Source of the DNA: Syncephalastrum monosporum B8922
Lineage: Eukaryota; Mucoromycota; Mucoromycetes; Mucorales; Syncephalastraceae
Assembly: GCA_000697355.1 (NCBI GenBank)
Contig: JNEN01001161.1
Span: 124,001 to 188,000 of the forward strand
DNA: 64,000 nucleotides
Direction: 5' to 3'
Position numbers and translations under genes: made by a program. Below the pieces are notes generated by a model. It was given only the letters and a program-made list of their open reading frames with translations. It had not been told where the DNA came from and made no database searches. Shown one piece after another: positions 57,493-64,000 of the stretch; position 1 is the stretch's first letter; every line of letters begins with the position of its first letter.

Positions 57493-59640
57493 CTATGCTC
57501 TGTTCTTTTGCTTGGCGTTGTCCGACGTGCTGCTGCTACTGGACTGGACAGCAGTGCCATTGCTATCGTCCGTAGGCAATTCCTCGATGGAAGAGTCGCG
57601 ACGCTCGATGCTGCTATCAGCTGCGGAAGTCGTGCCACTGCCGCTTTGGCCTGCATTCTCAATTTGCACGATCGACGTGTCGCTCGTCTTGGCACGCTGG
57701 AGCGGAGCAGTGACAACGTTGTTGCCCGTCGCGTTCTTGAGCTTGCCCATATGGATGCCGCCTGTAGCCATCTGCTCTTTCTGCTGGCCATAATCGAGAA
57801 CAGGCTCCTCCACCAGGGTAGGCACGCCGGTGACAACGTGGCGGTTATCGATCATCAAGAACTTTTTGAGGCCACGGATGAACTGCTTACGGCGGTTGTT
57901 GGCCTCGGCAATCGACTGTTGATCCAACTGCTCGTGCTGGGCGCGCTGGAGCATCGCCTCCTCCCACTGAATATAGCCATAAGCGCGCTCGCCCATCTGG
58001 GCCCAGTCCGTGCCAATGTGCTCGTCGTGGTCGGCCAAACGGAGCCGGAGGTAAGGGAAGCAGTTGATGATGATCAGGATGAGATAGGTCACGACAAACG
58101 ACCAGCCTGAAACGGAGGCGATCATGGCGAGCTGGATAGGCACCTGCATCCAGTGACCGTCGAGCCAGCCGCCGATCTGGACGTCGCTCATGAGTGTACC
58201 CGCGGGCGAGCCCAGGCTGATGATGTAACGCTCGGCAAAGATACCAGTCAGAAGCAGACCGACAATACCGCCAACGTAATGGACCGTGAACACGTCCAAG
58301 GCATCGTCGAAACCGTATTTGTGCTTGTAACGAATGGCGTAGTTGCAGGCGATCGAGCCAAGGAGGCCAAAAAGGAGGGCGCTGCTGGGCGACACAAAGC
58401 CGGAGCCGGGAGTGATCGTGGCCAGACCAGCCACCACACCGGTGCAGAGGCCGACAACACTCCACTTGCGGGTGTGAATGTAGTCGAGGACAACCCAGAC
58501 GACTGCGCCCACACAGGCGGCAAGGTGAGTGGCGACAAATGAGTTGGCGGCGCGTGCGTTGGCGGCAAGACCGCTGCCGGCGTTGAAAGCGAACCAGCCA
58601 AACCAGAGAAACGTCAAGCCGAGATAGATGAATGACACATTGTGGGGTTGGTTGACGTTAGCATCGTTCGTGCGACGTTTGCCGAGGACCATGGCGTATG
58701 CAACGGCGGCGAGACCACTCGAGGCGTGGACGGTAGCACCACTGCAAGCAAACATTTATCAGCATCTCATCTCATCAATTTATCATGCTCGACTTACCCT
58801 GCATAATCCATAGCGCCCATCTTGTACAGCCAGCCATTGGGGTTCCACACCCAGCAGGTAACAAAATCTACAGAATTTTATGTGTTAATGAACCTGACAG
58901 ACATTTTGCGAAAAGGGCTTCTTTGCATTACCATATACGAGTGTCGTCCAGACGAAAATAAAGAGAATCGCAGGGCCTAGCGACATCCGTTCCGCTCCGG
59001 CGCCAAACGCAAGCGCTGTTATCGTTCCGCGGAAAAGGGGTAAGCGGAGTGCTTCCTTAAGTTGTTTATATATTTCTTACCAGGCGTCAGGGCAGCAAAC
59101 ATGGCTTGGAAAATCATGTACACCATGGCAGGAATCGTCTGGCCCTCAAAGGCCGGGGCCATGCCGACACCACGCATCAGAAAGTTGGCTAAATATGATT
59201 ATCATATGAGTATCAGATGCAGTTGTTAAAGCAGGGAACTTACCAGAATCGCCAATGAAAGAGTTTGCGGAAGCGGAAAATGTGAGCGAGTAACCAATAA
59301 GGTACCACTATGAGATTGTATCAGTTAACCTGTCCCTAGCATTCAAAGCCAGACTGCAAACGCTGGCATGCTTTGTATGCTTTACCTGAAAGCAGACGAC
59401 ACCCACACAAAGCATCGTCACGTACATGAGCGACAAGGCATTCTTTGCACGGGCAAGACCAGCATAAAAGAGACCCAGTGCAGGTACCTAATTTGGGAGG
59501 TGTGCTTCGGTTAGATCTTGGATGATTAGATAAAATGTTTTGTTCTGCGTTACCATGAGAAAGACAAGCGTGGTGCACATCATGGTCCAGGCAGTATCAC
59601 CCGCGTTGATCTCAGGATACGATTGTACAGTTTCGGGCAT
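57493..59640 (-). CDS. Ammonium transporter (AMT/MEP family)
   Basis: This protein moves ammonium across the plasma membrane. The exons are 59554-59640, 59386-59487, 59244-59307, 59081-59188, 58932-59015, 58798-58867 and 57493-58741, giving 587 aa with 11 predicted spans. Key motifs include GDTAWTMMCTTLVFLM, the pore-gate phenylalanine region FGAGAERM, the first twin histidine in GGATVHASSGLAA, NPHN-like NQPHNVSFIYLG, FNAGSGLAAN, and DALDVFTVHYVGGIVGLLLT with the second histidine. In most AMT/MEP proteins the residue after the second His is Gly; here it is Tyr. The cytosolic C-terminus is long (about 140 residues) and Ser-rich. A cluster of GATA motifs upstream suggests nitrogen-dependent control. 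Confidence 0.95.
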
Positions 59641-59805
59641 GACTGTTGCTTAGGAGAAGGGAGGACAGGATTGAAGATGCAAAGGTGTAGATCTGGGGTA
59701 CGTGGGGTAGTCAAGTGCTTTTATAGGTGTCCAAGCAGATGAAGTAGTAGTGTGGTTTGTGTTGATATGCCCAAGCAAAAGCGAGATGATCAAGGATCAG
59801 GCAGT

Positions 59806-60153
59806 CTTATCGTTTTGCAGGTAGCCAAGCGAATATGCACCGAACGCGTGCCTTTGTGTAAGTCAAAGTAGTGTGGAAAAGAAGAAAAGAGAATGAGATA
59901 ACAAAGATAAAGAAAAAGAAGGTCGTATAAATAATATCCAGCAGGCAGTGGACGATCAACCAAACAGAAAGAATATCGCCCAGGACAAGAAAGGCAGTCG
60001 TTGAGAGATAAGCACATACTCATGCATTGTGATAAGACATGATAGGTGATATCGGATGCCGTGATTGGTCTGATCACGGCTTTGAAAAAGATTTTTTCGT
60101 CCGCCGATGTTCTACGGCGGATGATGCATCCACTCATATTCGCCCTTGATAAG
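59806..60153 (-). promoter_or_regulatory. Cluster of GATA-factor motifs upstream of the ammonium transporter
   Basis: GATAAG occurs at 60007-60012, 60031-60036 and 60148-60153, and as CTTATC at 59806-59811. GATAAC lies at 59897-59902, GATAAA at 59906-59911, and further GATA cores at 60041 and 60048. All lie 165-515 bp before the transporter ATG. In fungi, AreA/Gln3-type GATA activators bind such sites in ammonium permease promoters under nitrogen limitation. Function here is inferred. Confidence 0.6.
60058..60080. repeat. Inverted repeat, 8-bp arms, in the transporter promoter
   Basis: GCCGTGAT and ATCACGGC are separated by seven bases. The repeat sits next to the GATA motifs, about 420 bp before the transporter start. 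Confidence 0.85.
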
Positions 60154-61636
60154 ATGGGGTATGTCCAGTCCTTCTCGCGTTTCTTTCCTTGCTCCATCAT
60201 ATTAGGTATTACCCTCTTCATCATGTGATGCAGCTTGTTTGTGTGTTTGTGTGTGTGTGTGCGTATGTATACAGATGCGCGCGAAACGAGTTGGAGGAAG
60301 TACGAGGGAGAAAAATTAGGCGCAAGGGATATTCATACGGGACGATACGGACACTAGAGTAACTCCTCCCTAATGAATGTATTCGTATACACCAATACAA
60401 GCGCGTGCTCAAATGTAGGTTATGGTGCGTGAAAATTCAACTAAGCGGTCCTAACGCTTGCCATGTTCTTTGGTCTTGATAACGTAAATGAAGTATGCAC
60501 GGTGACTATCTATTACTACAATGGGACTAAACATAACAGAACATAACGCCCATTCATACAGAGAATGACAAAGGACTTGCCCATGTAGCAACCTCTCCTC
60601 ATTTCTTATTGCCAGCTGCAATGCATGGAAAAATATACACAATGTATTCATCTTGGACAGAAAAACCAGTCTCCGGATTTTAGCTACTCATGTGCTTATG
60701 ACGACAAAGCCTTCTTCTTGTGATGACACTGTAAAAGAATAAGCGTAGCACTGGTGCAAGCACTCGCATGTCATCGGGATAGCAAGATAGAGGGTTTGAC
60801 CATTTAGGCAAGTGCCACGAGACCATGATCACATCCAACATCACCATTGCATCGGTTCATTAGTTTCATCCAGCGGCACAGAAGAAAAAAACAGCGCATA
60901 TTCACACCCTTATGCGGGATGCCAGGCGATGTGCAACGTCCAAACGCATACGTATTCCTGGCGGTATTAATTTTATACCTATCCGTCACGGATAAAGCCG
61001 GTAAAAAGAGAAGCGCAGAGAAACGCACGCGCAAACGACACCTCCCTCTTTGGTGCCTCCACATTCACGTTTAGGGAAAGACGTGAAAGAAGGCATCCCA
61101 TCTCATCAATTTTATCAGTATCATCGTTTATCAATTTCTGGGCTCACACGACGCTAATTATCGTTATCAGTCATCAGTTTTTTTATTCAAACCTGGTAAT
61201 ATTACCCAAGCTTTTGTTGTTATCAGGCATGATGCTATATGCATATGGGCGTGTGTGCAGTGTGAAAGATGTTACTTTGCAAAATCCCGGGGCGAGTGTG
61301 AGTATCTTCTTCACGTGGCAATCCTCGGCTTGCTTACGTGCACGATAATGTACACCGTGAATGACGCTTGGCCCCATTTCCTCTTTAGCCTAAAATGGAC
61401 ACACAGCGACCTTTGTTCGGACCCGGGTTGTGCCTGGAAGCTGTAAAGGTCTATCCAACGTTTGAATCTGGAAGGAAATGAAAAGTGGATGGTGTTAGGC
61501 GTGATCCAATCGAATGCGCGGAGTGTAAGTATGGGTCAATGAATTTCTGCGGGGAGGTGACTACTTGGCTGGCGGCAAAGGCAGTCAGCACTCAAGGCTA
61601 GTTTGTCTAAACCTCCCGAAAAATATACACACACAT

Positions 61637-62407
61637 ATGCATCGCGTAATCTCAAGGTAAGTCACCACCGACACCCTAATAAGCTTGTTTAATATAATAT
61701 TTACAAAGAGTCGCCACACCGGCATCGGTCGCTTTTCGGGTGCGTACAGCTACGACGCGGTCTGTCCAGCAGCGCGCCATGGCTACGCAGCCCAACACGA
61801 ACCGTGGTGGCCTCATTTCACAAAAGACGGCCAAGGAATGGAAGGAGCTGTCTACGCCTCAAAAAGGTACGTTCTTCCAAGGCACATTAGTGCGATTAGG
61901 GACTGACTGTACGTCTAGTGGTCCGCGCCAGCAAGACAACAGTGAATCTCGGTGTGATTCTGGCAGGCATGGGCTTAACAGGCGCGTTGATCTACTTTGT
62001 GGGCTCTGAGCTGTTTGGCACGCAAAGCTCAACTGCCGTGTTTAACGACGCGGTGGACCGTATCCGGGCCCATCCTCAGCTATCAGAGGTGATTGGTGAG
62101 CCTATCAAAGCACACGGCCAGCCCAGTCGAAGCCGCATGAAGCGAAACAGACGTATCCACCACCGCATCATGGACGACCAGGACGGCAAGACTCACCTCC
62201 TCATGCAGTTCTTCCTCGAGGGCTCTGAGAATCAGGGCACGGCCATGGTGGACATGGTCAAGGTACGACCGCACAAGATGAGTAGGGCATACTGGAACTG
62301 ACGTGTTTCGTTAGGACGACAAGGGCAAGTGGCAGTACCGACACCTGTTTGTCGACGTGCCCGGCCAAGGATATCCCTCGCAACGCTACTTTGTCGAAGG
62401 AGCATAG
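61637..62407 (+). CDS. TIM21: Mitochondrial import inner-membrane translocase subunit TIM21
   Basis: Tim21 tethers the TIM23 import channel to the TOM complex and to respiratory chain complexes. The exons are 61637-61656, 61709-61866, 61919-62262 and 62315-62407, giving 204 aa. The first exon codes only seven residues and, once spliced, creates an Arg-rich presequence (MHRVISRVATPASVAFRVR) expected of a matrix-targeted inner-membrane protein. One span follows (NLGVILAGMGLTGALIYFVG). The intermembrane-space domain has AVDRIRAHPQLSEVIGEPIK, FLEGSENQGTAMVDMVK and WQYRHLFVDVPGQG, all typical of Tim21. The start was chosen because it gives the presequence and keeps frame. Confidence 0.95.
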
Positions 62408-62984
62408 CTTCTATAAATAACGCACGCCGGTCGTACGAAGTAATGCAATAAAAGAAACTCTCTCTCGCGAAAGAGAGTCCATGGAACAGCGGCGTGGGCA
62501 CGTGGGATGACTATTTTCGACCAAATCTGTCAAGACAACGTGTCATTACAGAAAAAAGAAAAGGATGTCCATGATCCAATCGACATCGTTTGTTATATAA
62601 GGAAACGAGGGTCGGGACGCGCACGGACAAAACCTTGCCCCACACGTGTGACGTGCAACCCAAACAACAAAAAAGCTTAACCAACACGATGGCATCATGT
62701 CAAGGAGATTAATCAGTAGATAGATATATTAAAGAGGAAGAGAGGAAGAGTGAGAGTGAGAGAGTGAGAGAGGGAAGACACGAAAGAAAAAGAGAAACTT
62801 TGGAGAACGATGGGATAAAAAGAAGAAAAAGAGACAGGTAGAAAAAGATAAAAGGGGACGGGCAGGGATTGCATGAATGGCCAATGTATGTCTAGAAGGA
62901 AGAGTGTAACAGGACCATGCATAACGCGGCGGCTGTCTCTTCCTCTGAACTGCTTTGCTTGTTCCCTTTGGTAATTTTGGTTGT
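62408..62984. other. Intergenic region between TIM21 and the septin gene, with near-perfect palindrome and GA-rich stretch
   Basis: It begins with the TIM21 3' UTR and an AATAAA signal near 62447. A palindrome ACTCTCT-c-TCGCGA-a-AGAGAGT (22 bp, one mismatched pair) lies at 62457-62478, next to that signal. A GA-rich tract at about 62730-62850 belongs to the septin 3' flank. No gene is supported. Confidence 0.65.
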
Positions 62985-64000
62985 TTACTTGTTGAATGCA
63001 AAACCTCTCTTCTTGGCCGCTTTCTCGGGCGTGATGGGCCGGCCGGACTCGAGACGACGTCTCTTCTCTTCGAGGTCGAGACGCTGCTTCTCCAGCGCCT
63101 CCTTCATCTCTCGGTGACGGGTGTACAGCTCCTCCTCGGACTGCTTCAGCTTGGCCTCCTTTTCTTGGACCTTGGCCTGGAACACGGCGCGCATCTCGGC
63201 TTCCATCTTGGCGAGCTTCTGTTCGTGCGCAAGACGCTCCTCCTCCATCTTCTGGACGGGGTTGACCTCCTTGAAGACCGAAGGGTCCTGCTGAATGCCC
63301 ATGGCTTGGAGCTTCTCAGTACGGTAGTTCTCGTACAGGACGTCGTTCGTGTATTCCTTGAGCTCCTCCATGTGGGTGCGGATCAGCATTTGTCGCAGCT
63401 TGACAAAGTCGCAGTGCTCCTCATTGTCAACCTCAATCACACCCCACGGGTACTTGCGGCCACGAACGCGTTTGCCGTTGACCTCGAATTCCTTGTCCGA
63501 ACCGACGACGGCAAAAGGGATCTTGGACATGATCTCGCGGTTCTCGGCGATCGTCTCCTGGTCGTCGTACTCGTAGGCGGGTGCCTGGTAGATCTGAATT
63601 TTATGGTAGTTGATGTCGGCCAGGATGCGCTGCTTGAACGCAATGACTTCTTCCTCGGTCAGGGTATCGGCCTTGGCGATCACGGGGATCAGGTTGACAC
63701 GGGTATGCAGACGGCGCATGAACTCAATGTCAAGCGGCTTGAGACTGAATATCGAGTAGATGGCGTGAGTAATCATCGCTTATCTTCCGCGTCTATTCAC
63801 TTACGCGTGACCGGTGGGGGAAATGAAGTACAGGCAGGCATGGATACGGTTATCCACCATGCGGCGACGGTTGACACGATTCTCCTGCTCGAGATAGGCG
63901 TCGAAGCGAGACTCGATGTTGTCGAGGATAGGCTTCCAACTGGAAAGCGGATATCAGTATCAATAGAAATGGGCATGTTAAAGTCGTACCTCTGTTCGTT
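62985..64000 (-). CDS. CDC3: Septin of the CDC3/AspB group, C-terminal part
   Basis: Septins are GTP-binding proteins that form filaments at the bud neck, septa and hyphal branches. The visible exons are 62985-63744, 63805-63939 and 63990-64000 (cut by the window edge); the N-terminus with the P-loop lies outside. Seen are NEQSWKPILDNIESRFDAYL, NRVNRRRMVDNRIHACLYFI, SPTGH and ALKPLDIEFMRRLHTRVNLI. The G4 motif follows in IPVIAKADTLTEEEVIAFK, then the septin-unique element GRKYPWGVIEVDNEEHCDFV. A C-terminal coiled coil begins about residue 160 from the end (KMEEERLAHEQKLAKMEAEM). The sequence around PFAVVGSDKE and the long coiled coil fit the Cdc3/AspB group best. Confidence 0.95.

Larger units (their letters stand above)
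59641..61636. other. Intergenic region upstream of the ammonium transporter and TIM21
   Basis: A divergent 2-kb intergenic region. No gene is supported. The part adjoining the transporter holds a GATA-motif cluster and a hairpin. The rest contains a GT-rich patch (60237-60265) and short ORFs without family character. Confidence 0.6.

Overview
This window is nuclear DNA of a filamentous fungus, most likely Mucoromycota (Mucorales-like). All recognisable genes are eukaryotic and fungal. They are rich in short introns (mostly about 45-110 nt), and several have fungal-specific architectures: an SPX-domain phosphate permease, a Boi-type SH3/SAM/PH protein, Pps1, an AMT/MEP ammonium transporter and a VC0807-type membrane protein. 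No rRNA, tRNA, CRISPR or organellar sequence was recognised. The exon models below were joined by hand; every multi-exon model given keeps frame from start to stop.

Layout. 1.7-3.6 kb (-): alternative NADH dehydrogenase of mitochondria. 4.9-6.9 (-): Ubp3/USP10 deubiquitinase. 8.1-8.8 (-): RBX1 RING-H2 subunit of cullin ligases. 9.1-10.5 (-): SLU7 splicing factor, divergent from a LYR-type mitochondrial protein (10.7-11.9, +). 12.3-13.7 (+): aldo-keto reductase behind a duplicated promoter block. 14.2-14.6 (-): small unknown ORF. 16.6-17.7 (+): VC0807-like membrane protein. 17.8-20.4 (-): Mediator MED17. 21.9-22.8 (-): GNAT acetyltransferase. 23.5-25.95: inverted-repeat mobile element carrying an intact Rpn/PD-(D/E)XK-type nuclease gene, with nested small repeats. 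26.8-28.5 (+): RNF10/MAG2 RING protein. 28.9-31.0 (+): cytochrome P450 reductase. 31.4-33.0 (+): GLO3-type ArfGAP. 33.3-34.1 (-): small membrane protein, divergent from a MATH-BTB-BACK protein (34.3-36.5, +). 36.9-38.7 (+): nucleotide pyrophosphatase/phosphodiesterase. 39.1-39.8 (+): bZIP factor. 42.3-44.8 (-): PPS1 dual-specificity phosphatase. 46.2-48.8 (-): SPX phosphate permease. 49.1-49.8 (-): thaumatin-like secreted protein. 51.6-54.5 (+): SH3-SAM-PH-CH polarity protein. 55.7-57.1 (-): single-pass membrane protein. 57.5-59.6 (-): ammonium transporter behind a GATA-motif cluster. 61.6-62.4 (+): TIM21. 63.0-64.0 (-): CDC3-type septin, cut by the window edge.

The genes do not form one pathway; this is an ordinary housekeeping neighbourhood. 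The main accessory feature is the approximately 2.45-kb inverted-repeat element at 23.5-25.95 kb. It contains one intact spliced gene for a PD-(D/E)XK nuclease-like protein and no recognisable DDE transposase. Both of its arms carry the same short coding start, and a 9-bp minisatellite has expanded in one arm only. Other points of interest are at least three GC-AG introns needed to keep reading frames, a 15-nt microexon, a CH domain added to a Boi-type protein, and the GATA cluster upstream of the ammonium transporter.
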